DNA from: Streptomyces sp. cf386
Lineage (GTDB): Bacteria; Actinomycetota; Actinomycetes; Streptomycetales; Streptomycetaceae
NCBI RefSeq assembly: GCF_900103585.1
Contig: NZ_FNHV01000007.1
Span: 288,627 to 352,626, forward strand
DNA: 64,000 bases
Direction of reading: 5' to 3'
Positions 27,606 through 37,224 of the stretch are shown piece after piece. Both the position numbers and the translations under genes were made by a program. The notes below the pieces were generated by a model. The model worked only from the letters and a program-made list of their open reading frames with translations. It was not told where the DNA came from and did no database searches. The number at the start of each line of letters is the position of its first letter. Within the stretch, counting starts at the first letter, position 1.

Positions 27606-28780
27606 TTCGCCGCCGCCTTCTTCACCGGTTCCGGCGCTGTCACTTCCTGCGCCGCCGTTTCCTTCCCGGGTGCTTTCGCAGCGATCTGGGCGGGCCCTCC
27701 GGCCGGTTCTCCTTTGGCCGGCCCTTCCGCCTCCGCGGGCGACTCCTCGGCCTTGGCCACGGCAGCCTCGGCCAAGGCCACGGCCTGCACGGCCTTGGCC
27801 ACGGCGGCCTCGGCGGCCTCGGCGGCGCCCCCGCCCCGAACCGCCGCAGCCGGCACCGAGTTCAGCCGCTCCACCCCGAACCGCAGCGCCGACGCGTAGG
27901 TGTCGTCCGGGTCGAGCCGCCGCAGCTCCTCCGCGATCAGCTCGGCCGTCTCGCGCCGCTTCAGCGCCACCGCGCGGTCCGGCTGGCCCTGGATGGAGAG
28001 GGTCGCCAGGGAGCCGTCCGCCCGGTCGAGCACTATCGGGCCGCAGTCGGTGTTCATACGGACCGCCGTCAGACCGGGGCCCGACGACAGCGACCGCTTC
28101 ACGGGGACGTCCAGCCGGTCCGCGAGCCACATCGCCAGCAGCTCACAGCTCGGGTTGAACTCCTCGCCCTCCACCTCGACGGCCTGCACCTCGCAGACCA
28201 CCTGGTCCAGGGCCGCCGCCAGCATCGAACGCCACGGCGTGATCCGGGTCCAGGACAGGTCGGTGTCGCCCGGCGTGTAGGCGTCGGCGCGGGACGACAG
28301 CTCCCGCACCGGCTGCTCCGAGGCGTACGTGTCCGTCACCCGGCGCTGGGCCAGCGCGCCCAGCGGGTCCTTCGCCGGGTCGAGCGGCGCGTTCACCGGC
28401 CACCAGACGACGACGGGGGCGTCCGGCAGCAGCAGCGGCAGGACCACCGACTGCGCGTGGTCGGACACCTCGCCGTACAGCCGCAGGATCACCGTCTCGC
28501 CGGAGCCCGCGTCCGCGCCCACCCGCACCTCGGCGTCCAGCCGGGACTGCGTACGGTCGCGGGGCGAGCGGGAGACGCGCTTGATGACGACGAGCGTGCG
28601 CGAGGGGTGCTCGTGCGAGGCGTCGTTCGCCGCCTTGAGGGCGTCGTACGCGTTCTCCTCGTCCGTGACGATGACCAGCGTGAGCACCATGCCGACGGCC
28701 GGTGTGCCGATGGCCCGCCGCCCCTGCACCAGCGCCTTGTTGATCTTGCTGGCAGTGGTGTCCGTGAGGTCTATCTTCAT
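27602..28780 (-). CDS. opcA: Glucose-6-phosphate dehydrogenase assembly protein OpcA
   Basis: OpcA is the actinobacterial and cyanobacterial partner needed for full activity and redox control of Zwf. 392 residues: the conserved part (about 1-310) includes RTLVVIKR, PLLLPDAPVVVWWPVNAP and SWTRITPWR. The last 80 residues are a low-complexity Ala/Glu/Lys/Pro tail made of imperfect AKAVQAVALAEAAVAKAEE-like units that are probably disordered. ATG 28780 overlaps the zwf stop as ATGA, and its end overlaps pgl. Confidence 0.95.
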   Translation of the reverse strand: MKIDLTDTTASKINKALVQGRRAIGTPAVGMVLTLVIVTDEENAYDALKAANDASHEHPSRTLVVIKRVSRSPRDRTQSRLDAEVRVGADAGSGETVILRLYGEVSDHAQSVVLPLLLPDAPVVVWWPVNAPLDPAKDPLGALAQRRVTDTYASEQPVRELSSRADAYTPGDTDLSWTRITPWRSMLAAALDQVVCEVQAVEVEGEEFNPSCELLAMWLADRLDVPVKRSLSSGPGLTAVRMNTDCGPIVLDRADGSLATLSIQGQPDRAVALKRRETAELIAEELRRLDPDDTYASALRFGVERLNSVPAAAVRGGGAAEAAEAAVAKAVQAVALAEAAVAKAEESPAEAEGPAKGEPAGGPAQIAAKAPGKETAAQEVTAPEPVKKAAAK

Positions 28781-30315
28781 GGCCGGCGCCAGCTCCGTCC
28801 GTCTCGCTCGAGCATTTCGTCCGCCTCGACGGGGCCCCAGGTACCGGACGGGTACTGGGCGGGCCTGCCGTGCGTGTCCCAGTACTCCTCGATCGGGTCG
28901 AGGATCTTCCAGGACAGCTCGACCTCCTCGGTGCGCGGGAAGAGGTTGGAGTCGCCGAGCAGGACGTCGAGGATCAGTCGCTCGTACGCCTCGGGCGAGG
29001 ACTCCGTGAAGGACTCGCCGTAGGCGAAGTCCATCGACACGTCCCGGATCTCCATCGACGTGCCCGGCACCTTGGAGCCGAAGCGGACCGTGACGCCCTC
29101 GTCGGGCTGGACGCGGATGACGATCGCGTTCTGGCCCAGTTCCTCGGTGGCCGTCGTGTCGAAGGGGGAGTGCGGGGCGCGCTGGAAGACCACCGCGATC
29201 TCGGTGACCCGGCGGCCCAGCCGCTTGCCGGTGCGCAGATAGAAGGGGACGCCCGCCCAGCGGCGGTTGTCGATCCCCAGCTTGATCGCGGCGTAGGTGT
29301 CGGTCTTCGACCTGGCGTCGGTGCCCTCCTCCTGGAGGTACCCGACCGCCTTCTCGCCGCCCTGCCAGCCGGCCGCGTACTGCGCGAACACGGTGTCCCG
29401 GCCCAGCTCCTTCGGCAGCCGTACGGCGCCCAGGACCTTGGTCTTCTCCGCCGCCAGCGCGTCCGCGTCGAAGGACGCAGGCTCCTCCATGGCCGTCAGG
29501 GCCATGAGCTGGAGCAGGTGGTTCTGGATGACGTCACGGGCGGCGCCGATGCCGTCGTAGTAGCCGGCCCGGCCGCCGATGCCGATGTCCTCGGCCATGG
29601 TGATCTGCACATGGTCGACGAAGGACCGGTTCCAGATCGGCTCGAACATCGTGTTGGCGAACCGCAGCGCCAGGATGTTCTGGACGGTCTCCTTGCCCAG
29701 GTAGTGGTCGATACGGAAGACCTGGTCCGGGGCGAAGACCTCGTGGACGACCTTGTTGAGCTCCTCGGCCGACTTCAGGTCGTGGCCGAAGGGCTTCTCG
29801 ATGACCGCACGGCGCCAGGAGCCGCTCGTCTGATCGGCGAGGCCGTGCTTCTTCAGCTGCTGGATGACCACCGGGAAGGAACGCGGCGGCACCGACAGGT
29901 AGAAGGCGAAGTTGCCGCCCGTGCCCTGTGCCTTGTCCAGCTCCTCGATGGTGCCGCGCAGCCGCTCGAAGGCATCGTCGTCGTCGAAGGTGCCCTGCAC
30001 GAAGCGCATGCCCTGGATGAGCTGCTGCCAGACCTCCTCGCGGAAGGGGGTGCGGGCGTGCTCCTTGACCGCGTCGTGGACCTCCTGTGCGAAGTCCTCG
30101 TGGGCCCACTCGCGGCGGGCGAAGCCGACCAGCGAGAAGCCCGGCGGCAGCAGACCCCGGTTGGCGAGGTCGTACACGGCGGGCATCAGCTTTTTACGTG
30201 ACAAATCGCCCGTAACGCCGAAGATCACCAGGCCCGACGGCCCCGCGATACGCGGGAGCCGTCGGTCGGCGGCGTCACGAAGCGGGTTCGCTTCAGTGAC
30301 GTTGAAGGGTGGCAA
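28777..30315 (-). CDS. zwf: Glucose-6-phosphate dehydrogenase
   Basis: Oxidises glucose 6-phosphate with NADP, the entry to the oxidative pentose-phosphate path. 512 residues. Key blocks: GVTGDLSRKK (dinucleotide fold), IEKPFGHDL, and RIDHYLGKETVQN with the catalytic His and substrate Lys. The start is chosen as TTG 30315 because GGAGGG lies 8 nt upstream and the product then has the family length and begins near NPLRDAADRRL. The frame is open farther upstream into tal but without family similarity. Overlaps opcA by 4 nt; only 4 nt separate it from the tal stop. Confidence 0.95.
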   Translation of the reverse strand: MPPFNVTEANPLRDAADRRLPRIAGPSGLVIFGVTGDLSRKKLMPAVYDLANRGLLPPGFSLVGFARREWAHEDFAQEVHDAVKEHARTPFREEVWQQLIQGMRFVQGTFDDDDAFERLRGTIEELDKAQGTGGNFAFYLSVPPRSFPVVIQQLKKHGLADQTSGSWRRAVIEKPFGHDLKSAEELNKVVHEVFAPDQVFRIDHYLGKETVQNILALRFANTMFEPIWNRSFVDHVQITMAEDIGIGGRAGYYDGIGAARDVIQNHLLQLMALTAMEEPASFDADALAAEKTKVLGAVRLPKELGRDTVFAQYAAGWQGGEKAVGYLQEEGTDARSKTDTYAAIKLGIDNRRWAGVPFYLRTGKRLGRRVTEIAVVFQRAPHSPFDTTATEELGQNAIVIRVQPDEGVTVRFGSKVPGTSMEIRDVSMDFAYGESFTESSPEAYERLILDVLLGDSNLFPRTEEVELSWKILDPIEEYWDTHGRPAQYPSGTWGPVEADEMLERDGRSWRRP

Positions 30316-30319
30316 GGGA

Positions 30320-31438
30320 TCAGCCCTCCGAGGGGGCGAGGCGCTCGAGTACCGCCTCGGTCGACTTGAGCAGGTCGTTCCAGGACGCCTCGAACTTCTC
30401 GACGCCCTCGTCCTCCAGCAGCTGCACCACGTCGTCGTACGAGATACCGAGCTTCTCGACGGCGTCCAGGTCGGCACGGGCCTGGGCGTAGGTGCCGGCG
30501 ATGGTGTTGCCGGTGATCTCGCCCTTCTCCTCCGTGGCCTGGAGGGTGGCCTCGGGCATGGTGTTGACCGTGTTCGGCGCCACCAGGTCGTCGACGTAGA
30601 GGGTCGGCTTGTAGGCCGGGTCCTTCACGCCGGTCGACGCCCACAGCGGACGCTGCTTGTTGGCGCCCGCGTTCTCCAGCACGCTCCAGCGGTCCGAGGA
30701 GAAGACCTCCTCGTACGCCTGGTAGGCGAGGCGCGCGTTGGCCACGCCCGCCTTGCCGCGCGCGGCCTTGGCCTCGTCGGTGCCGAGGGCGTCGATGCGC
30801 TTGTCGATCTCGGTGTCCACGCGGGACACGAAGAAGGACGCCACCGAGCGGATGAGCGACAGGTCGAGCCCGCGCTCCTTCGCCTTCTCCAGGCCCGCGA
30901 GGTAGGCGTTCATGACCTCGCGGTAGCGCTCCAGCGAGAAGATCAGCGTGACGTTGACGCTGATGCCGAGGCCGACGACCTCGGTGATCGCCGGGAGACC
31001 CGCCTTGGTGGCCGGGATCTTGATCAGGGTGTTCGGACGGTCGACCAGCCAGGCCAGCTGCTTGGCCTCGGCGACGGTCGCACGCGTGTTGTGCGCGAGC
31101 CGCGGGTCGACCTCGATGGAGACCCGGCCGTCCTGGCCGCCGGTGGCGTCGAAGACCGGGCGCAGGATGTCGGCGGCGTCCCGGACGTCCGCCGTGGTGA
31201 TCATGCGGATCGCCTCTTCGACCGTCACCTTGCGGGCGGCGAGGTCGGCGACCTGCTGCTCGTAGCCGTCACCGCCGCTGATCGCCTTCTGGAAGATCGA
31301 CGGGTTGGTCGTGACACCCACGACGTGCTGCTGGTCGATCAGCTCGGCGAGGTTGCCGGACGTGATGCGCTGGCGCGACAGGTCGTCCAGCCAGATCGCG
31401 ACGCCCTCCTCGGAGAGGCGCTTCAGTGCGTCTGTCAT
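30320..31438 (-). CDS. tal: Transaldolase
   Basis: Moves a dihydroxyacetone unit between sugar phosphates. 372 residues, the longer actinobacterial form (TalB-like type 2). WLDDLSRQRI at the N terminus, GVTTNPSIFQKA, and the Schiff-base segment LIKIPATKAG are present, followed by NVTLIFSLERY. ATG 31438 lies 34 nt after the tkt stop, and zwf follows within a few nt. Confidence 0.96.
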   Translation of the reverse strand: MTDALKRLSEEGVAIWLDDLSRQRITSGNLAELIDQQHVVGVTTNPSIFQKAISGGDGYEQQVADLAARKVTVEEAIRMITTADVRDAADILRPVFDATGGQDGRVSIEVDPRLAHNTRATVAEAKQLAWLVDRPNTLIKIPATKAGLPAITEVVGLGISVNVTLIFSLERYREVMNAYLAGLEKAKERGLDLSLIRSVASFFVSRVDTEIDKRIDALGTDEAKAARGKAGVANARLAYQAYEEVFSSDRWSVLENAGANKQRPLWASTGVKDPAYKPTLYVDDLVAPNTVNTMPEATLQATEEKGEITGNTIAGTYAQARADLDAVEKLGISYDDVVQLLEDEGVEKFEASWNDLLKSTEAVLERLAPSEG

Positions 31439-31472
31439 GGAAAATCAAACTCCTACGTCTCGTATATCAGCG

Positions 31473-33560
31473 TCAGCGCTGGGCTGCGGCGAGGGATTCC
31501 CGCGCTACGGCGGCCACGTTCTCGGCAGTGAAGCCGTACTCGCGGAAAAGGACCTTGCCGTCGGCCGAAGCACCGAAGTGCTCCAGGGAAACGATGCGAC
31601 CCGCGTCCCCGACGTACTTGTGCCAGGTCAGACCGATACCGGCCTCGACAGCGACCCGCGCCTTGACGGCCGGCGGAAGGACGCTGTCCCGGTACCCCTG
31701 GTCCTGCTCCTCGAACCACTCCACGGACGGCATGGACACGACCCGCGTCGGCACTCCGCCGGCCTGGAGCTGCTCGCGTGCCTCGACGGCGACGTGCACC
31801 TCGGAACCGGTCGCGATGAGGACGACCTCGGGCTCGCCACCCTCGGCCTCGAACAGCACGTAACCGCCGCGCGCGGCGTCGTCGTTGGCCTCGTACGTCG
31901 GCACACCCTGACGGGTCAGCGCGAGCCCGTGCGGGGCACCCTTGCCGAACTCCTTCGTGTAGCGCTTGAGAATCTCACGCCAGGCGATCGCGGTCTCGTT
32001 GGCGTCCGCCGGGCGGACGACGTTGAGGCCGGGGATGGCGCGCAGGGACGCGAGGTGCTCGATCGGCTGGTGGGTGGGGCCGTCCTCACCCAGACCGATG
32101 GAGTCGTGGGTCCATACGTACGTCACCGGCAGGTGCATCAGCGCCGACAGACGGACGGCGTTGCGCATGTAGTCGGAGAAGACGAGGAACGTACCCCCGT
32201 AGATACGGGTGTTGCCGTGCAGCGCGATGCCGTTCATCTCCGCGGCCATGGAGTGCTCGCGGATGCCGAAGTGGATCGTGCGGCCGTACGGGTTCGCCTC
32301 CGGCAGCGGGTTGTCCGCCGGGAGGAACGACGACGTCTTGTCGATCGTCGTGTTGTTGGAGCCGGCCAGGTCGGCCGAGCCGCCCCACAGCTCCGGGACG
32401 ACCGCACCGAGCGCCTGCAGCACCTTGCCGGACGCGGCACGGGTGGCGACACCCTTGCCGGGCTCGAAGACCGGGAGCTTCTCCTCCCAGCCGGTGGGCA
32501 GCTCGCCCTGGCTGATCCGGTCGAACTCCGCGGCGCGCTCGGGGTTCTTGTCACGCCAGAGCTGGAAGGACTTCTCCCACTCCGCCTTCGCGTCGGCGCC
32601 CCGCTCCAGTGCCTTGCGGGTGTGGGTGATGACCGCGTCGGTGACCTCGAAGGACTGCTCCGGGTCGAAGCCGAGGACGCGCTTGGTGGCCGCGACCTCG
32701 TCGTCGCCGAGCGCCGAGCCGTGGGCCGCCTCGGTGTTCTGCGCGTTCGGTGCCGGCCAGGCGATGATCGAGCGCATGGCGATGAAGGACGGCTTGTCCG
32801 TCACCTGCTTCGCGGCCTCGATCGCGTTGTAGATGGCGTGCGGGTCGAGGTCGCCGTCCGGCTTCGGGGCGATGCGCTGCACGTGCCAGCCGTACGCCTC
32901 GTACCGCTTGACGACGTCCTCGGAGACCGCCGTCTCGGTGTCGCCCTCGATCGAGATGTGGTTGTCGTCCCACAGCAGCACGAGGTTGCCGAGCTTCTGG
33001 TGGCCGGCCAGCGACGACGCCTCGGCCGAGATGCCCTCCTGGAGGCAGCCGTCACCGGCGATGGCGTAGACGAAGTGGTCGAAGGGGGAGGTGCCCTCGG
33101 CGGCCTCCGGGTCGAACAGACCGCGCTCGTAACGGGCGGCCATCGCCATGCCGACGGCGTTGGCGACACCCTGGCCCAGCGGGCCGGTCGTCGTCTCGAC
33201 GCCCGTGGTGTGGCCGTACTCCGGGTGACCGGGGGTCTTCGAACCCCACGTCCGGAACGCCTTCAGGTCGTCCAGCTCCAGGCCGAAGCCGGCCAGGTAC
33301 AGCTGGGTGTAGAGGGTCAGGGACGAATGGCCGGCGGACAGCACGAAGCGGTCGCGCCCGACCCAGTCGGCGTCCGCCGGGTCGTGCCGCATCACCTTCT
33401 GGAAGAGGGTGTAGGCGGCAGGCGCCAGGCTCATCGCCGTACCCGGATGGCCGTTACCGACCTTCTGTACGGCGTCCGCGGCCAGGACACGGGCGGTGTC
33501 TACGGCCCGCTGGTCCAATTCGGTCCACTCGAGGTCTGTGGTGGTCGGCTTGGTGCTCAC
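31473..33560 (-). CDS. tkt: Transketolase
   Basis: Thiamine-diphosphate enzyme of the non-oxidative pentose-phosphate path. 695 residues. The cofactor motif GDGCLQEGISAEASSLAG is followed by NLVLLWDDNHIS; GHPGTAMSLAPAAYTLF near the N terminus and TYVWTHDSIGLGEDGPTHQP in the pyrimidine domain are typical. First gene of the operon; it is divergent from ctaB across a 364-nt gap. Confidence 0.97.
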   Translation of the reverse strand: MSTKPTTTDLEWTELDQRAVDTARVLAADAVQKVGNGHPGTAMSLAPAAYTLFQKVMRHDPADADWVGRDRFVLSAGHSSLTLYTQLYLAGFGLELDDLKAFRTWGSKTPGHPEYGHTTGVETTTGPLGQGVANAVGMAMAARYERGLFDPEAAEGTSPFDHFVYAIAGDGCLQEGISAEASSLAGHQKLGNLVLLWDDNHISIEGDTETAVSEDVVKRYEAYGWHVQRIAPKPDGDLDPHAIYNAIEAAKQVTDKPSFIAMRSIIAWPAPNAQNTEAAHGSALGDDEVAATKRVLGFDPEQSFEVTDAVITHTRKALERGADAKAEWEKSFQLWRDKNPERAAEFDRISQGELPTGWEEKLPVFEPGKGVATRAASGKVLQALGAVVPELWGGSADLAGSNNTTIDKTSSFLPADNPLPEANPYGRTIHFGIREHSMAAEMNGIALHGNTRIYGGTFLVFSDYMRNAVRLSALMHLPVTYVWTHDSIGLGEDGPTHQPIEHLASLRAIPGLNVVRPADANETAIAWREILKRYTKEFGKGAPHGLALTRQGVPTYEANDDAARGGYVLFEAEGGEPEVVLIATGSEVHVAVEAREQLQAGGVPTRVVSMPSVEWFEEQDQGYRDSVLPPAVKARVAVEAGIGLTWHKYVGDAGRIVSLEHFGASADGKVLFREYGFTAENVAAVARESLAAAQR

Positions 33561-33924
33561 CCTGGGTCAGGGCTCCTCTCCACATGTCGGTTGCCGGTGT
33601 CACGGGCACACACGCCCACCGGCTGCCGGCGTACTCGGCGTCGGCCGGCCGTTGTCGAGCCTACCCCCGGAAGTACGTGCGTTTTTTCGAGTCATTCCAG
33701 ACTGCCGGGAGTCGCCGGGATGTGCCTCCCGACTAGGTAGTTCCGCGTTCGGCAAGTGAATACGCAGGCGCTCATCCGGGTGCTCAATCGAGCCGTGGCG
33801 CGCCCGTCGGAAGGCCCCCTTCAACACGACCCCACCCCCGCGAATGTCCGGGTCTGGGCAACGTCTACAGTGGCGTGGTACGCGCGAGCCTTTACCGGTA
33901 CTTCACACGGGGAGGCTTGCTGGG
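33561..33924. promoter_or_regulatory. Divergent promoter region tkt / ctaB
   Basis: 364 nt with no convincing gene. On the plus strand TACAGT (33866-33871) is a plausible -10 about 54 nt before ctaB. A T6 run lies near 33680. I cannot pick a firm promoter for tkt, and I see no clear operator palindrome. Confidence 0.4.
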
Positions 33925-34893
33925 ATGTCTCTGTCAGGGGTGTGCGTGACGGCCGTTGAATCCCGTCCAGCGGGGATTATCGGGACGAGCCAGAGCCCGA
34001 GCCGGCGGCCGATCGGGGCCCGGGTCAAGGCGTTCGTGGCGTTGACCAAGCCGCGGATCATCGAGCTGCTGCTGATCACCACCGTTCCGGTGATGTTCCT
34101 GGCCGAGCAGGGTGTGCCGGACCTCGGTCTGGTGCTGCTCACCTGCGTCGGCGGCTACCTCTCCGCCGGTGGCGCCAACGCGCTGAACATGTACATCGAC
34201 CGCGACATCGACGCGCTCATGGACCGCACGTCGCAGCGCCCGCTGGTCACCGGGATGGTCAGCCCGCGCGAGTGCCTGGCCTTCGGCATCACGCTGGCGG
34301 TCGTCTCGACGCTGCTGTTCGGCCTCACCGTCAATTGGCTGAGCGCCTGGCTCTCCCTCGGAGCGCTCCTCTTCTACGTCGTCGTCTACACGATGATCCT
34401 CAAGCGGCGTACCTCGCAGAACATCGTGTGGGGCGGCATCGCGGGCTGTATGCCGGTGCTGATCGGCTGGACGGCCGTCACGAACTCCCTCGCCTGGGCG
34501 CCGCTCATCCTCTTCATGGTGATCTTCTTCTGGACGCCGCCGCACTATTGGCCGCTGTCCATGAAGGTGAAGGAGGACTACGCGCGCGTGGGCGTGCCGA
34601 TGCTCCCGGTCATGGCCTCCAACAAGGTCGTCGCCAAGCAGATCGTCATCTACAGCTGGGTGATGGTCGCGGTCTCGCTCCTGCTCACGCCGCTCGGCTA
34701 CACGGGCTGGTTCTACACCACGGTCGCCCTCGGCGCGGGCGGCTGGTGGCTGTGGGAGGCGCACGCGCTGCAGAACCGCGCGAAGGCGGAGGTGACGGGC
34801 GTGAAGCTGAAGGAGATGCGCCTGTTCCACTGGTCGATCACCTATGTGTCGCTGCTGTTCGTGGCGGTGGCGGTGGACCCCTTCCTGAGGTAG
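33925..34893 (+). CDS. ctaB: Protohaem IX farnesyltransferase (haem O synthase)
   Basis: Integral membrane UbiA-family prenyltransferase that converts haem B to haem O, feeding haem A synthesis. About 322 residues and eight to nine helices. The two Asp-rich motifs are NMYIDRDIDALMDRT and the later KVKEDYARVGVPMLP region; ALTKPRIIELLLITTVP is the family N terminus. ATG 33925 has GGAGG 9 nt upstream; GTG 33946 is the main alternative. The last codons are tandemly duplicated just past the stop (34875-34914). Confidence 0.94.
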   Translation: MSLSGVCVTAVESRPAGIIGTSQSPSRRPIGARVKAFVALTKPRIIELLLITTVPVMFLAEQGVPDLGLVLLTCVGGYLSAGGANALNMYIDRDIDALMDRTSQRPLVTGMVSPRECLAFGITLAVVSTLLFGLTVNWLSAWLSLGALLFYVVVYTMILKRRTSQNIVWGGIAGCMPVLIGWTAVTNSLAWAPLILFMVIFFWTPPHYWPLSMKVKEDYARVGVPMLPVMASNKVVAKQIVIYSWVMVAVSLLLTPLGYTGWFYTTVALGAGGWWLWEAHALQNRAKAEVTGVKLKEMRLFHWSITYVSLLFVAVAVDPFLR

Positions 34894-34914
34894 GGGACCC
34901 CTTCCTGAGGCAGG
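34875..34914 (+). repeat. 20-bp tandem duplication at the end of ctaB
   Basis: GGACCCCTTCCTGAGGTAGG (34875-34894) is repeated next to itself with one base changed (TAGG to CAGG, 34895-34914). The first copy contains the ctaB stop codon; the duplicate has lost it and is non-coding. Confidence 0.9.
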
Positions 34915-34982
34915 GGTGCTGAGGCACGGGTCACGCACCCCGCCCGTCGCCATTCGATCTACTCGTCGGTAGCATCCTGGTC

Positions 34983-35273
34983 ATGGCAGACAAGGTGGCC
35001 AAGCTGGCCAAGCAGATCAACACCTTCGCGAAGTCCCATGGCGGCGCCGAGGCCCAGGTCGCATACATCGGACAGCGCGGCGCCCGAATCGTGCTCGTCG
35101 GGGACGACGGCGGCTGGGGCGACCTGGTGGCACCGTCGTACGAGATCGCCGAGCAGGCGGTGGAGAAGGCCGGGGTCACGCGCCACGAGGCGTTCGACGG
35201 CGAGTTCGCGGCAAAGGTCACGACGGGCCCGTACGAGTGGAAGCGGATGGCCGGCATCCAGATCGGCGGCTGA
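34983..35273 (+). CDS. Small conserved actinobacterial protein, function unknown
   Basis: 96 residues, soluble, no signal peptide or Cys. A basic N-terminal helix (MADKVAKLAKQINTFAKSH) precedes a mixed segment AYIGQRGARIVLVGDDGGWGDLVAP and the C-terminal GPYEWKRMAGIQIGG. I recognise the type as a small protein found in many Streptomyces but know no function. TAGCAT lies 7 nt before ATG 34983, so it is probably read from a leaderless mRNA of its own. Confidence 0.8.
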   Translation: MADKVAKLAKQINTFAKSHGGAEAQVAYIGQRGARIVLVGDDGGWGDLVAPSYEIAEQAVEKAGVTRHEAFDGEFAAKVTTGPYEWKRMAGIQIGG

Positions 35274-35357
35274 ACAGCCCACCCCTTTCGCAACACCAAG
35301 TCACCGGTTCACCCGTTAGGACGTGTAGCAAGCGCAGTCCACCGACGGGGAGCCCGG

Positions 35358-36464
35358 ATGTTCGACACGCCATCCCTCGTGGACCAGTACTGCCACGGCG
35401 TACTGCGCACGGAACTGGGCCTCGGCACCTTCGAGGCCCAGTTGGCCCGCACAGAAGGTCCACCGGCCCCCGGCACCACGCTCTTCGACACCCAGACCGG
35501 CTTCGCCGTACGCCGCTGGTGCCCCCCACTGCTCGGCCTCGAACCGCACTGCCCACCCGCCCGCTACCTGGCCAGGCGCCGTGAACTCGGCGTCATGGAG
35601 GCGGGCCGGCGTCTTCTGCGCGGCAGTGGCATCACGACGTATCTGATCGACACCGGCTTGCCCGGCGACCTCACCGGCCCCACCGAGCTGGCCTCCGCCG
35701 CCTCCGCCGAGACCCATGAGATCGTGCGCCTCGAACTGCTCGCGGAACAGGTCGCCGACACCTCCGGCACCGTCGAGTCCTTCCTCGCCAACCTCGCCGA
35801 ATCGGTGCACGGCGCGGCGGCGAGCGCCGTGGCCTTCACCTCCGTCGCCGGAGTACGGCACGGACTCGCGCTCGCGCCCGAGCCGCCGGGGCCGGGAGAG
35901 GTACGGGGCGCGGCGGGCCGCTGGCTGGCGGGTCGCAGGGTGGGCGGGGAGCTGACCGACCCGGTGCTGCTACGGCACCTGCTGTGGATCGCGGTGGCGT
36001 CGGGACTGCCGCTCCAACTGCACGCGGGGCTGGGGGAGCCCGGCGTACGCATCGACCGCACGGACCCGGCGCTGCTCACCGACTTCGTCCGCGCCACGGC
36101 GGGCCTCGGCACCGATCTGGTCCTGTTGCACGGCTACCCGTACCACCGGCACGCCGCCCACCTGGCCGGTGTCTTCCCCCATGTCTACGCCGACTCCGGA
36201 GCCGCCCTCATCCGCACGGGCGCCCGCGCGGCCACGATCCTCGCCGAGATCCTGGAGTTGGCCCCCTTCGGCAAGATCCTCTTCTCCAGCGGGGCACAGG
36301 GCCTGCCCGAACTGCACGTGGTGGGCGCGGGACTCTTCCGCGAGGCCCTCGGCAGGGTGCTCGGCGGCTGGGTCGCCGAGGGGGCGTGGTCGCTGGCGGA
36401 CGCGCAGCGGGTGGCGGCGATGGTGGCGGCGGGGAACGCGAAACGGGTGTACGGGCTGGGGTGA
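35358..36464 (+). CDS. Amidohydrolase-family protein (FluG/AMDH-like)
   Basis: 368 residues resembling the metal-dependent amidohydrolase domain fused to glutamine synthetase in FluG proteins (COG2159-like). Family-like features are LVDQYCHGVL at the N terminus, GLPLQLHAGLGEPG (His in a barrel strand), LVLLHGYPYHRHAAHLA and LFSSGAQGLPELHVVGAGLFREAL. The first metal motif is altered (DQYCH rather than DxHxH), so metal binding and substrate are uncertain. ATG 35358 has GGGGAG upstream. The nucleotidyltransferase gene follows 18 nt after the stop but has its own start signal. Confidence 0.75.
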   Translation: MFDTPSLVDQYCHGVLRTELGLGTFEAQLARTEGPPAPGTTLFDTQTGFAVRRWCPPLLGLEPHCPPARYLARRRELGVMEAGRRLLRGSGITTYLIDTGLPGDLTGPTELASAASAETHEIVRLELLAEQVADTSGTVESFLANLAESVHGAAASAVAFTSVAGVRHGLALAPEPPGPGEVRGAAGRWLAGRRVGGELTDPVLLRHLLWIAVASGLPLQLHAGLGEPGVRIDRTDPALLTDFVRATAGLGTDLVLLHGYPYHRHAAHLAGVFPHVYADSGAALIRTGARAATILAEILELAPFGKILFSSGAQGLPELHVVGAGLFREALGRVLGGWVAEGAWSLADAQRVAAMVAAGNAKRVYGLG

Positions 36465-36482
36465 GCCGTACAGACTGGGCGG

Positions 36483-37223
36483 ATGCCGACCGCCGCCTTA
36501 CTCGACCGGTTTCTCACGGAGCTCGCCCCTCTCGCTCCCGTCGCCGTGTGGGCGCACGGCTCGCTCGCCGGGGGCGACTACCAGGAGGGGCGCAGCGACC
36601 TCGACCTGATCGCCGTACTGGACGGCCCGCTCACGCCCCGTACCGTCTGGCGGCTGGCGAAGCTCCACGCCCGGCTGCGGGCCGAGCCGCTCGCCGTGCA
36701 GCTGCACTGCACCTACCTGACGCCCGACACGGCGGACGACCCCGGCCGGCGCCATCTCACCTGGGCGCACGAGGAGTTGTTCAAACGGCCGGTGACCCCG
36801 GTGACCCGACGCGAGTTGCACTCCTTCGGACGGGTGCTGCACGGGAAGGCGCCCGGCGGCCTGCTGCCGCCGGTTTCGGACCGGGAGCTCGGCGACTTCG
36901 TCGTGCGCGACCAGCGGGACTTCTGGCGGCCGGCCGTCGACAACGCGCACCTGTGGACGCGGGACGTCTGGGTCGACCTGGGGCTGATCACCTTCGCCCG
37001 GGCAGGCATCACCCTGCGCGACGGCCGCCTGATCTCCAAGCGCGAGGCCCTGGACCTGCTGCCCGGTCTCGGGGTGTCCGCAGAGGTGGTCGAGGACATC
37101 CGCCGACGCCGCTACGGCGACGCCGACGCGCCGCCGGGCGAGGAGTGGGCGGCGCGCAGGGCCGGGCTGACGCGGGCCTACCTGAGGTCGGCGATCGACG
37201 AGCTGGTGACGGCGTACGGCTGA
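36483..37223 (+). CDS. Nucleotidyltransferase-domain protein
   Basis: 246 residues. The N-terminal minimal nucleotidyltransferase motif is clear: HGSLAGGDYQEGRSDLDL, with S27 and the metal-binding D39 and D41. The rest resembles the C-terminal helical part of aminoglycoside adenylyltransferase-like proteins. The substrate is unknown; aminoglycoside modification is only one option. CAGACT lies 6 nt before ATG 36483 with no Shine-Dalgarno, so the gene is probably leaderless. Its stop is one nt from the convergent ctaA stop. Confidence 0.8.
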   Translation: MPTAALLDRFLTELAPLAPVAVWAHGSLAGGDYQEGRSDLDLIAVLDGPLTPRTVWRLAKLHARLRAEPLAVQLHCTYLTPDTADDPGRRHLTWAHEELFKRPVTPVTRRELHSFGRVLHGKAPGGLLPPVSDRELGDFVVRDQRDFWRPAVDNAHLWTRDVWVDLGLITFARAGITLRDGRLISKREALDLLPGLGVSAEVVEDIRRRRYGDADAPPGEEWAARRAGLTRAYLRSAIDELVTAYG

Positions 37224-37224
37224 C

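Noticed and set aside
28870..30201. Plus-strand frame opposite zwf
   Set aside because: Shadow of zwf; composition is non-protein-like.
31305..33740. 811-codon plus-strand frame opposite tkt
   Set aside because: Antisense to transketolase, rich in Arg/Val/Gly without motifs.
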